40,436 nucleotides of DNA from Bryobacterales bacterium (GTDB lineage Bacteria; Acidobacteriota; Terriglobia; Bryobacterales; Bryobacteraceae): the NCBI GenBank assembly GCA_016789785.1, contig JAEUQE010000056.1, positions 1 through 40,436 on the forward strand, given 5' to 3'. Positions within the stretch are counted from its first letter, which is position 1; each line of letters begins with the position of its first letter. Under the pieces are notes generated by a model that made no database searches, was not told the origin of the DNA, and was given only the letters and a program-made list of their open reading frames with translations. A program made the translations under genes and the position numbers. Below are positions 27,454 through 34,271 of the stretch, piece after piece.

Positions 27454-27680
27454 TCCTCGTCGGCCAGATTGCGCACCAGTTCACTGGTAACTGCCACTGC
27501 CCCCGGACGATGTTTCCATACAGGGACCCCGAATCGAAGCTCTCGATCGGGAGCGGTATCGGGCATCAGCCCACGCCGCGCGAGATCGGAAATCGTGCGG
27601 CCGATCCCCTGCTTCTTGAGTCGTGCCACTTCCCTGGCGGCCTGCATCACGTCATCATCGATCTCCAGTGTAGTACGCAC
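27450..27680 (-). CDS. VapB-like ribbon-helix-helix antitoxin
   Basis: 76 residues, starting with GTG at 27680. The N-terminal MRTTLEIDDDVMQAAREVAR is the ribbon-helix-helix DNA-binding arm with its first helix; ISDLARRGLMPD continues the second helix. The C-terminal part (FGVPVWKHRPGAVAVTSELV) would wrap the PIN toxin. It should neutralise the toxin and repress its own operon. An out-of-frame ATG lies two bases upstream, so the GTG is chosen because it gives the full RHH arm. The upstream region has a -10-like CATAAT and a perfect palindrome suited to RHH binding. Confidence 0.85.
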   Translation of the reverse strand: MRTTLEIDDDVMQAAREVARLKKQGIGRTISDLARRGLMPDTAPDRELRFGVPVWKHRPGAVAVTSELVRNLADEE

Positions 27681-27686
27681 ATTGAC

Positions 27687-27703
27687 ATTATGGCATCATG
27701 ATG
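27687..27703 (-). promoter_or_regulatory. VapBC promoter -10 with palindromic operator
   Basis: CATAAT on the minus strand (27687-27692) is 6 bases from the GTG start. Immediately upstream is the perfect 10-base palindrome CATCATGATG (27694-27703), placed between -10 and -35, where a VapB-type ribbon-helix-helix repressor would be expected to bind. Confidence 0.45.
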
Positions 27704-27998
27704 GTTGAGTGCACGTCATGCGCCGCAGCTCACTGCGGACTGGCAGTTCTCAAACGGCTCTTCCATGAAGAACAGCATGTTTGAATGACGACGGCTGGAT
27801 GGGTCTACCGATCACCAACTGCGAACCGGCCATCCGCCGCAGCCGCGCACTCGCTGGCGGCAATCGCCCGCTCCAGTGAACGCACCTACGAACATCCGTT
27901 CGGAAAGGGCGAGAAGTTCGTGTGCCCGGAGTCTCTTGAGGAAGAGGCGGCTTTCGCTTTGTGCGGCCGAGTGCCGCGATGCCATCACACGCGATACC
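27704..27998. other. Spacer upstream of the PQQ propeller gene
   Basis: No family-like coding sequence or RNA gene was recognised. A long minus-strand open frame passes through but is antisense to the propeller gene and shows no domain. The promoter of the propeller gene must lie here; no clear hexamer pair was seen. Confidence 0.4.
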
Positions 27999-29408
27999 AT
28001 GACATGCGTGCTGCTGACTGCTTTGCTGATGCTCTCCCTGAATGCCGCGGATTGGCCGCAGTTGCGCGGTCCGCGTGGCAACGGCGTCGCCGGCGACCGG
28101 CTGCCGGTTGAGTTCTCGCCTCGCAAGCATGTGCTTTGGAAGGTGGAGGCGCCTGCCGGAAAGTCTTCTCCGATCGTGACCGGTAAGCATGTGTGTCTGA
28201 CAGCCGCGCACGATCAGAAGCTTGAAACGTTTTGTCTCGATCGTGTTTCGGGCCGGATCTTGTGGCGGCAGTCTGTGCCGCAAGCGAAATCGGAAACGCG
28301 CCACACGTTGAATCATGCGGCTTCGCCCACGCCAGTCACAGACGGGCGAAATCTCTATGTGTTCTTCAGCGATTTTGGTCTTGTGTCGTACACGCTGGAG
28401 GGGAAGGAGCGATGGCGCGTTCCCCTGGGTCCATTCACGAATCTGCACGGCATGTCGGCGTCGCCGGTGCTGGCGGGCCGGCGTGTGGTACTGGCGTGCG
28501 ATCAGGATACCGGCGCGTTCCTGTTGGCCGTCGACAAGGACAGTGGCAAGGTCGCGTGGAAGGCGGACCGGCCGGAGTTCGTGCATGGATTCTCGACTCC
28601 CGTGGTCTATGAGCCGGCAGGCGGCGAGGCGGAAGTGATCCTGCCAGGGTCGTACCAACTGGTGTCGTACTCGGCCGAAACCGGCGCGAAGCTGTGGTGG
28701 CTTCGCGGCTTGACGTGGCAGCCCAAGTCGGCGGCGCTGATCGATGGCGACACGCTGTACTTCAATGGGTGGGCGCCCGGCGGCGATCCGGGACAGCAGC
28801 GCGATCTGCCGCCGTTTGAGGACGTGCTGCGCATGGCCGATAAGAACGGCGATGGAAAGCTGAGCCAGGAAGAAGTGCCCGCGGATCTGCGGCATAGCGG
28901 AAGCTGGCAGGCGATCGATCTGGACAAGGATGGACTGCTCAACGCACGGGATTGGAGTTTCTATCGTGCGCGGAGGGCGGCCCGCAACGGGCTGATGGCG
29001 GTGAAGCTGGGTGGGCGCGGGGACGTGACCGCGAGTCATGTGCTGTGGCGTTTCGACAAGTCGTTACCTGACGTGCCGATGCCGCTGCTGTATCGCGACA
29101 CTTTGTTTCTTGTGCGTACGGGAGGCATCTTCACCACGGTGAATCCGAAGACTGGAGAAGTGTGGAAGCAGGGACGCCTTGACGGGGCGCTGGAGGGCTA
29201 CTTCGCGTCACCGGTCGCCGCGGGCGGTCATGTGTATGCGGCGAGCGAGCACGGCAAGGTGGTTGTGGTGAAGGCGGAGCCGCAATGGGAGGTGGTTGCG
29301 GTGAACGACTTCGAAGAAGACATCTTCGCGACGCCGGCGATTGTGGAGGGCCGGATGTATGTGCGGACGGCGTCGGCGGTGTATGCGATCGGGGTGAACG
29401 TGCGATAG
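27999..29408 (+). CDS. Exported PQQ-type beta-propeller with embedded EF hands
   Basis: 469 residues from the ATG at 27999; the open frame extends 41 codons upstream without family features. The signal peptide is MTCVLLTALLMLSLNA. It is followed by ADWPQLRGPRGNGVAGD, the standard opening of outer-membrane-assembly/PQQ-like propellers, and by repeats with blade motifs (DRVSGRILWRQSV, DKDSGKVAWKADR, NPKTGEVWKQGRL). Between blades lie two calcium-binding EF-hand loops, DKNGDGKLSQEE and DLDKDGLLNARD, with the canonical D-x-N/D-x-D-G spacing. Such proteins are common in Planctomycetes and Acidobacteria; the propeller need not bind PQQ and no catalytic Asp/Glu pair was identified. An extracytoplasmic scaffold or dehydrogenase role is possible. 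The EF hands predict calcium binding. Confidence 0.9.
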   Translation: MTCVLLTALLMLSLNAADWPQLRGPRGNGVAGDRLPVEFSPRKHVLWKVEAPAGKSSPIVTGKHVCLTAAHDQKLETFCLDRVSGRILWRQSVPQAKSETRHTLNHAASPTPVTDGRNLYVFFSDFGLVSYTLEGKERWRVPLGPFTNLHGMSASPVLAGRRVVLACDQDTGAFLLAVDKDSGKVAWKADRPEFVHGFSTPVVYEPAGGEAEVILPGSYQLVSYSAETGAKLWWLRGLTWQPKSAALIDGDTLYFNGWAPGGDPGQQRDLPPFEDVLRMADKNGDGKLSQEEVPADLRHSGSWQAIDLDKDGLLNARDWSFYRARRAARNGLMAVKLGGRGDVTASHVLWRFDKSLPDVPMPLLYRDTLFLVRTGGIFTTVNPKTGEVWKQGRLDGALEGYFASPVAAGGHVYAASEHGKVVVVKAEPQWEVVAVNDFEEDIFATPAIVEGRMYVRTASAVYAIGVNVR

Positions 29409-29416
29409 GCCGATTG

Positions 29417-29446
29417 TTGCCGCCGGCCGGAGTGGAGGCTTATGAT
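29417..29446 (+). promoter_or_regulatory. Possible promoter TTGCCG-18-TATGAT of the AlbA_2-like gene
   Basis: TTGCCG (29417-29422), an 18-base spacer and TATGAT (29441-29446, five of six consensus) precede the ATG at 29474 by 27 bases. The context makes a promoter plausible; no strong ribosome binding site was seen. Confidence 0.35.
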
Positions 29447-29473
29447 CGGGACTGGAAACACGATCCGATCTGC

Positions 29474-29938
29474 ATGACGCTACAGGAATTCCACTCGCTT
29501 CCCATTCGCGAATCGAACACTGTGGAAGGGAAGGCGATGGGCGATCCGGAGCAGATTGTGCCCACGCTTGCTGCGCTTGCCTACGACTATGAAGGTTCGG
29601 GCGGTGGGCGAGTCCTGTGTGGTGTTCAAGAGCAGACGGAGCCTGAGGGTCAGACTGCCGCCATACCGGCTGGGTTAACTCCTGAGGAGTCCCGGTGAAC
29701 CCGGGACAGAATCGTCAATCTCTGCAAAAGCCTAGTGAGTGCCTCCATCTCTCCGCAGGTTGACACGGTGCTTGTCGGAGACAGGAAAGTGCTGGCACTG
29801 TGGATGCCGGCGAGTAGTGAAGTCCACTCGGTGAGTGGAAAGATCGTTGTGCGTCTCCACGATAAGACAACTGACGCGACCACAGCCCAGATCGCGGAAC
29901 TGGCTCAGCGGAAGTCTAGTCTCATCTCGATTGGCTGA
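29474..29938 (+). pseudogene. AlbA_2 (Schlafen/AAA_4-type) DNA-binding domain gene with an in-frame TGA
   Basis: One frame covers 154 codons from the ATG at 29474 to the stop at 29936-29938, broken only by TGA at 29696-29698. The N-terminal part MTLQEFHSLPIRESNTVEGK, then IVPTLAALAYDYEGSGGGRV and LCGVQE, matches the AlbA_2 domain (E-S-x-x-V-E, then AxAN/Y...GGxxxxGV). After the TGA the frame continues RDRIVNLCKSLVSASISPQV and DRKVLALWMPASSEVHSVSG, the second half of the same domain. The domain is an AAA_4/Schlafen-type module of regulators and of some defence proteins. The TGA lies exactly in a GTCCCGG-TGAAC-CCGGGAC hairpin (29689-29707). Interpretation: nonsense mutation, REP-like insertion or sequencing error. 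The 3' end overlaps the convergent protease remnant by 34 bases. Confidence 0.6.
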
Positions 29939-30374
29939 GTAAACCTTGTGCCGGAACTTCGCTGGAGGATGTCGACCTCTTCGCGCTCGAACAACTTTCT
30001 TGTCTCTCACCGTGTCGATGCCGGCAAGAACCACCGAATGCGTGGCGTCGGGAGGAAGTCCTTCGCCGTAGAGACGGTGAGTGAGAATCAACGGCCCCTT
30101 CTCCTTGAGCATCTTCTTGAGGTACTTTTCGGTGGGCCGGCTCGCCGGGCATACGCAAAGGAAGCCAAGATCCCAAAGCTGCTGGTAGAGGTCGGGAAGA
30201 GAGGAGGCGGGGTTCGGAATGCTGGAGTTTCCGGGGTCGACGCCTCCGGTGTGATCGGTGAGTTGGATGGATGCGTCCCCCATGTAGCGCCTGATCATGA
30301 CGGCGCAGACGAGCCGGCAGATGGGGCTGGAGCCCTGGTCGATTCGCGCGAACGATGTAGCGGATTTCAGCCAT
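29905..30374 (-). pseudogene. Papain-like cysteine protease (AvrRpt2/C70-like) broken by two frameshifts
   Basis: The ATG at 30374 has a strong ribosome binding site (AAGGAGAAGCG). It begins MAEIRYIVRA, but the following family-like sequence IDQGSSPICRLVCAVMIRRY is in the next frame; dropping one A of the AA near 30346 restores it. The central part (SSLPDLYQQLWDLGFLCVCP, LKEKGPLILTHRLYG, DATHSVVLAGIDTVRDKKV) carries the likely catalytic Cys (SSPIC, preceded by the oxyanion Gln) and His (THSVVLAG). A second one-base correction near 29985 leads to FEREEVDILQRSSGTRFTQP and IEMRLDFR, then the stop at 29905. Removing both bases gives exactly 155 codons plus stop, so the original length seems clear. 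The usual CW pair is CR here. Assembly error is an alternative to decay. Confidence 0.5.
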
Positions 30375-30537
30375 TCGCTTCTCCTTTCCACCACGGTGTG
30401 AGATCCCGACCGAATCTGTCATGCCCGTGTTCTTCACCAAGTGCGACGGCTCGGCGGCGCGCCACCCCAGCCGCCCGTTCCCTGGCGTGCGAAACGAAAT
30501 GCCTCCAGATCACACAATCATTCACAACGCGAAGGAC
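30367..30537 (-). CDS. Doubtful small ORF overlapping the protease start
   Basis: An open frame with a possible GTG start near 30537 encodes about 56 residues ending RDLTPWWKGEANG. Its TGA overlaps the protease ATG in ATGGCTGA (30367-30374), an arrangement seen in coupled genes. It has an Arg/Ala-rich helix-like segment (HARERAAGVARRRAVALGEE). No family is recognised. Confidence 0.2.
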   Translation of the reverse strand, partial: VLRVVNDCVIWRHFVSHARERAAGVARRRAVALGEEHGHDRFGRDLTPWWKGEANG

Positions 30538-30589
30538 ACGGCCAGGCGTTCCCGTTGTACCCGTTGTACAGTCTGTCCGCAAAACAAGC

Positions 30590-30599
30590 AAGGAGGTGA
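30590..30599 (+). promoter_or_regulatory. Consensus ribosome binding site of the haloperoxidase gene
   Basis: AAGGAGGTGA (30590-30599) is a full-length match to the anti-Shine-Dalgarno sequence, 6 bases before the ATG at 30606. It is by far the strongest ribosome binding site in the window. A short direct repeat (CCCGTTGTA, 30551 and 30560) lies upstream. Confidence 0.8.
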
Positions 30600-30605
30600 C
30601 AAAAC

Positions 30606-32042
30606 ATGTCTGTCATGTTTTGGAACGACGTCGCGCTCGAAGCCAATCGAGTCGCGCATACCAACGAATTAGACAAAGGAACACTCGGACCTACGCTCAG
30701 TTCCAGAGCAATGGCGATCGTGCATCTCGCCATGTATGACGCCTATGCGAAGGCAAGGGGCTATCCGGCCGGGTTGCCCCAGTATCGAGCCGTCACCGCT
30801 GTGCCAAAGCCCGGTGCCGCTCCCGCGGCGGCGACCGCGGGGGCCGCCTATACGGCGCTCAGCGCCCTATATCCGAGCCAGAGGGCTTTCTTCGAAAAGA
30901 AGGTGCTCGAAGCCGGGCTTGTCGGTTCCGGCGTGGAGGATGGGTTCGAATTCGGAGTCGCGGCGGCAAAGGAGTTACTCGAAATCCGTAAGTCCGATCC
31001 AGGAGCCGGAGATGAAGGTTACTCGCATCAACCGGCCCGCACCCACCACCGGCCGGATCCCGACAATCCGCAAGGCTTCCACGCACCCTATTACGGCGCG
31101 AAATCGAAGTGTTTCGCGGTCACCAAGCGTCACAAGCTGGCTGACCCGCGCATGCTGCCAACCGGCGAGTACACGACTGCCGTGCAGGAGGTTCGTGCGA
31201 AAGGCATCGCGCCACAGTTGATGGGGACGCTTCCGCCCGGCAGCGCCGCGCGCACCGCCACCGAGACGCTGATTGGCATCTACTGGGGCTATGACGGCGC
31301 CTCCGGACTTGGAACACCGCCGCGGCTTTACAACCAGATCGTACGAGTGGTAGCCGAGGCCCAGGGGTTCGTGCCGGCCCTCGGCTTCGCAATCCACGAA
31401 GATCAGCTCATGCGGCTCTTCGCACTGGTCAATGCCGCGATGGGCGATGCAGGCGTTCTGTCCTGGGAACAGAAGTACCTCCACGACTTCTGGAGGCCCG
31501 TGATCGGCGTGCGCGACCACGATCCCTCCATGGGAATGAGCAGCACCGGTAAGTCGGCGCTCGACCCAAATTGCGATCCGGAGTGGCTCCCGTTGGGTGC
31601 TCCAAAGACGAACAAGACGGGCGCCAAGAACTTCACCCCGCCGTTCCCGGCGTATCCCTCCGGCCATGCCACCTTTGGCGCGGCGGCGCTTGGCATCACG
31701 AGGCGTTTCTACGGACACACCACCGACGGACCCGATCCGCTCTTCACCGGGCTGACGTTCGTCTCCGACGAGTACAACGGCCTGAACATGGACAACACCG
31801 GCACGACCAGACCCCGGCACGCACGCAGCTTTCCCGGAGGCTTGTGGGAGATGATCGAAGAAAATGGCCGCAGCCGGGTCTACCTCGGCGTGCACTGGGT
31901 CTTCGATGCGTTTGCGGTCGACTCCGCCGGCGCCATGGACCTCAGCCGGGTTCTCGGTGGCAATAAGGTTGGAGGCGTGCCGTTGGGTCTCGACATCGCC
32001 AGCGACATCATGACGTCGGGTCTTAAGTTGTCGCCAGTCTGA
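30606..32042 (+). CDS. Vanadium-dependent haloperoxidase (PAP2 superfamily)
   Basis: 478 residues. The vanadate-binding residues of the chloroperoxidase/acid phosphatase superfamily are in order: KYLHDFWRPV (Lys and Arg of the first motif), PPFPAYPSGHATFGAAAL (the PSGH motif with the acid-base His) and SRVYLGVHWVFDA (SR plus the vanadate-coordinating His). N-terminal helices include SSRAMAIVHLAMYDAYAKAR, typical of bacterial vanadium haloperoxidases. It would oxidise halides with hydrogen peroxide, or act as a phosphatase; the extended helical domain favours the former. No signal peptide is visible at the chosen start. The strong ribosome binding site sets it apart from its leaderless-type neighbours, and it lies next to two decayed genes, so recent acquisition is possible. 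Confidence 0.9.
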   Translation: MSVMFWNDVALEANRVAHTNELDKGTLGPTLSSRAMAIVHLAMYDAYAKARGYPAGLPQYRAVTAVPKPGAAPAAATAGAAYTALSALYPSQRAFFEKKVLEAGLVGSGVEDGFEFGVAAAKELLEIRKSDPGAGDEGYSHQPARTHHRPDPDNPQGFHAPYYGAKSKCFAVTKRHKLADPRMLPTGEYTTAVQEVRAKGIAPQLMGTLPPGSAARTATETLIGIYWGYDGASGLGTPPRLYNQIVRVVAEAQGFVPALGFAIHEDQLMRLFALVNAAMGDAGVLSWEQKYLHDFWRPVIGVRDHDPSMGMSSTGKSALDPNCDPEWLPLGAPKTNKTGAKNFTPPFPAYPSGHATFGAAALGITRRFYGHTTDGPDPLFTGLTFVSDEYNGLNMDNTGTTRPRHARSFPGGLWEMIEENGRSRVYLGVHWVFDAFAVDSAGAMDLSRVLGGNKVGGVPLGLDIASDIMTSGLKLSPV

Positions 32043-32146
32043 TCATCCGTGGCATCCGGCCCAGGCAATGCCAATCAACGAAGTAAGTTGCTAAGTAAGT
32101 TGTCTGGGGCCTCCCGGTGCGCGCGGCCTGTTCCCTCCACTGATCC

Positions 32147-33310
32147 TCAGGGATCCTGGCGGCGCACGAGTGTCGCCGACCCAGAACCCAACCCCTGCGC
32201 ACTGCCGAGTTCGGAGGCGATCCAGGCAACCTCGATCGAATTGGCACTCAGCAGACGCAGGCGGACTTCGCCCCTTGCACCACCCGGTCCGGTCCAAGGC
32301 AGACGGGCCGGGTCGGGCCCTGCGCGGCCGCTGAATTGAAAGGCCACTTCAGGGGAAATCGCCCGGTCCGGGATCCGATAGCGGGCACGATAGCGGCCAC
32401 GCAATGTTCCGCTTTCCTCAACAATGACCGTCTCAATGTACTCGGGCGGATAGACATCATCACGGAGTCCGGAGGCGCCTGGCGGCCGCACGTAATACCA
32501 GTTCCCCGCCATCGACCGGCGGGTGGGCACTGACGGATTGGGCGGCATACGGGCCGGTTCCGCCATCGCCGGACGGTGACTGGACTCCGATGAGGCGCTA
32601 ACGGTTGCCATTGATTCGCAGCTTTGGGCGGAAGGGGCACCGCGCCCGAAGGGATCGAGCCGTGCCGTGTTGAGCCATGCACTAAGTTCCGTAACAGTGG
32701 ATTCCAGACGGCTAACCTGGAGGGTGGCGGCGTCGCGCTGTCCGCGCATCTGGTCCGATTGCCGCCGCCAGTAGACCACCTGGCCTTCCAAATACTCGAT
32801 CGCGCGTGGAGAGGCCTGCGGCTGGGTGCTTCTGCCAGCGAATGCACGATCTTCGATTTCGGCGGCAGCCCGAATAGCCGGGGACGGTTTGACCGCGTCG
32901 GGCCGCGAGATCCCTTCACGGAAGGCCCAGAATAGAGCCAGGATTACGGTGGTGCACGCCAGCAGCCATGCGTTGTTGGGGTGACGGTAGTCTCGCAACC
33001 GGCCCGCAGCCTGACGGGCCAGCGCCAGCAAGAAGTGCTGTAGATTGCCCACTCTTCCTTGCGCGACAACCAGACGAAGCTTCGGCGGTCCGGCCTCGCG
33101 CAGACTTGCGTCGTACTGCGAGCGCTTTTCGGCGCTGGTGAGGACTTCCATCATCACGTTGAGGCGCTTCATCTGCGTCTCGGCGAGCTGGCGCGACCGT
33201 TCGTCCTGCGAGCGGTCCGGGTGCAGCAGCCGGGCCAATTGGCGATAGGCTTCGCGAATCTCCTCCGCGGAGGCGTGCGGAGATAATCCAAACTCCTCGT
33301 AGTAAGTCAT
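32147..33310 (-). CDS. Membrane-anchored J-domain protein
   Basis: 387 residues. Residues 1-70 form a J domain: MTYYEEFGLSPHASAEEIRE, helix II, then the HPD motif (His30-Asp32 in LLHPDRS) and EVLTSAEKRSQYDASL. A single membrane segment follows at about 114-130 (WLLACTTVILALFWAF). Then come a charged coiled-coil stretch (EGQVVYWRRQSDQMRGQRDA, VSRLESTVTELSAWL), a Ser/Pro linker and a beta-rich C-terminal domain (GNWYYVRPPG, YIETVIVEESGTLRGRYRAR, EVAFQFSGRAG, SANSIEVAWIA). The J domain should stimulate a cytoplasmic DnaK, while the C-terminal domain lies across the membrane. That domain is not recognised; its shape resembles lipocalin-like domains that bind small ligands. It is not an ordinary DnaJ: the G/F and zinc regions are missing. 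Confidence 0.85.
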   Translation of the reverse strand: MTYYEEFGLSPHASAEEIREAYRQLARLLHPDRSQDERSRQLAETQMKRLNVMMEVLTSAEKRSQYDASLREAGPPKLRLVVAQGRVGNLQHFLLALARQAAGRLRDYRHPNNAWLLACTTVILALFWAFREGISRPDAVKPSPAIRAAAEIEDRAFAGRSTQPQASPRAIEYLEGQVVYWRRQSDQMRGQRDAATLQVSRLESTVTELSAWLNTARLDPFGRGAPSAQSCESMATVSASSESSHRPAMAEPARMPPNPSVPTRRSMAGNWYYVRPPGASGLRDDVYPPEYIETVIVEESGTLRGRYRARYRIPDRAISPEVAFQFSGRAGPDPARLPWTGPGGARGEVRLRLLSANSIEVAWIASELGSAQGLGSGSATLVRRQDP

Positions 33311-33551
33311 TCCCGCGATCCGGAGGTGCTACCCTCCCCACCTTTTCATCGGTGGAAGACCTGTGAGTAAGTAGAGGAAACGAAAGCTTACATTGCGATT
33401 ACGGCGGCAGGCTCCGGGGGGGCGGCAGGCACGGGTGCAGGGTCAGAGGCGGCCGGAGGTCAGGCGCGGCAACCGCACGCACTCCTCGTTTGTTGCGATC
33501 GAAGCGCGTGGGCCGCGCCGGGCCTTTGGCTCCGCATGTGGGTCGGCAGAG

Positions 33552-33580
33552 TTGACCGGAAGCGCGGCATGCGGTATGAG
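33552..33580 (+). promoter_or_regulatory. Promoter TTGACC-17-TATGAG of the DUF1080 gene, leaderless type
   Basis: TTGACC (33552-33557), a 17-base spacer and TATGAG (33575-33580) form a near-consensus sigma-70 promoter. The ATG at 33587 is 6 bases after the -10, exactly where transcription should begin. This is the clearest leaderless candidate here. Confidence 0.6.
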
Positions 33581-33586
33581 TAACGA

Positions 33587-34216
33587 ATGCGTTTTGCGTA
33601 CCTCGCTCTCGTCCTCTGCGGAACACTCGCGGCGGAAGATGGATTCGTTTCGCTATTTGACGGCAAGACCCTGCGGGGCTGGACACTCGTCGGCGGCAAG
33701 GGCCCAGGCTATGTGGTGCAGGACGGAATCCTCGTCTGCCCCGTGGATGGAGGTGGCAACCTTTACACCGAGAAGGAATACTCGAACTTTGTTTTGCGTT
33801 TCGAATACAAGCTCTCGCCGGGAGGAAACAATGGGCTCGGCGTACGGGCGCCGTTGAAAGGCGACGCCGCTTACTCGGGAATGGAGTTGCAGCTCCTGGA
33901 TGATGGCCACGAGAAGTACAAGGGACGGCTGAAGCCGGAGCAGCACACGGGTTCGATCTATGACGTGATCCCCGCACGCAGTGGGTATCAGAAGCCGGCG
34001 GGGGAGTGGAATGAAGAGGAAGTCATCGCCAATGGGAGCAAGATCCAGGTGAAGCTGAATGGCGTGATCATCATTCATGCCGACCTCGACACCGTGCAGG
34101 AGCCGGCGGTTCTCAAGCGGCATTATGGACTGAAAAACACAAGCGGCCATGTTGGATTTCTCGGGCACGGCACGCTGGTGGAGTTCCGGAATATCCGGAT
34201 CAAGGAACTGAAGTAA
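33587..34216 (+). CDS. DUF1080 / 3-keto-disaccharide hydrolase-family protein, secreted
   Basis: 209 residues with a signal peptide ([16 protein letters not shown]). The jelly-roll DUF1080 domain is evident from [60 protein letters not shown], then [31 protein letters not shown] and a final [20 protein letters not shown]. This concanavalin-like family is now annotated as 3-keto-disaccharide hydrolase; members cleave 3-keto-glycosides in Bacteroides, but many paralogues in Planctomycetes and Acidobacteria are untested. The length is typical. It probably acts in the periplasm or outside on oxidised sugars. It is convergent with the methyltransferase gene (55-base gap). Confidence 0.92.
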   Translation: MRFAYLALVLCGTLAAEDGFVSLFDGKTLRGWTLVGGKGPGYVVQDGILVCPVDGGGNLYTEKEYSNFVLRFEYKLSPGGNNGLGVRAPLKGDAAYSGMELQLLDDGHEKYKGRLKPEQHTGSIYDVIPARSGYQKPAGEWNEEEVIANGSKIQVKLNGVIIIHADLDTVQEPAVLKRHYGLKNTSGHVGFLGHGTLVEFRNIRIKELK

Positions 34217-34271
34217 CTCGCAATCCCGCGGCAGCTCCCAATCGACTGCACGGCAAGTCCCAACCGGTCTC

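Noticed and set aside
27750..29039. 429-codon minus-strand frame
   Set aside because: Antisense to the PQQ propeller gene, rich in Arg/His/Pro as expected for a shadow frame, with no recognisable domain.
33322..33337. GGAGG-TGCTAC-CCTCC hairpin near the J-domain gene start
   Set aside because: Short stem, and too far (about 12-27 bases) from the start codon to hide a ribosome binding site convincingly.
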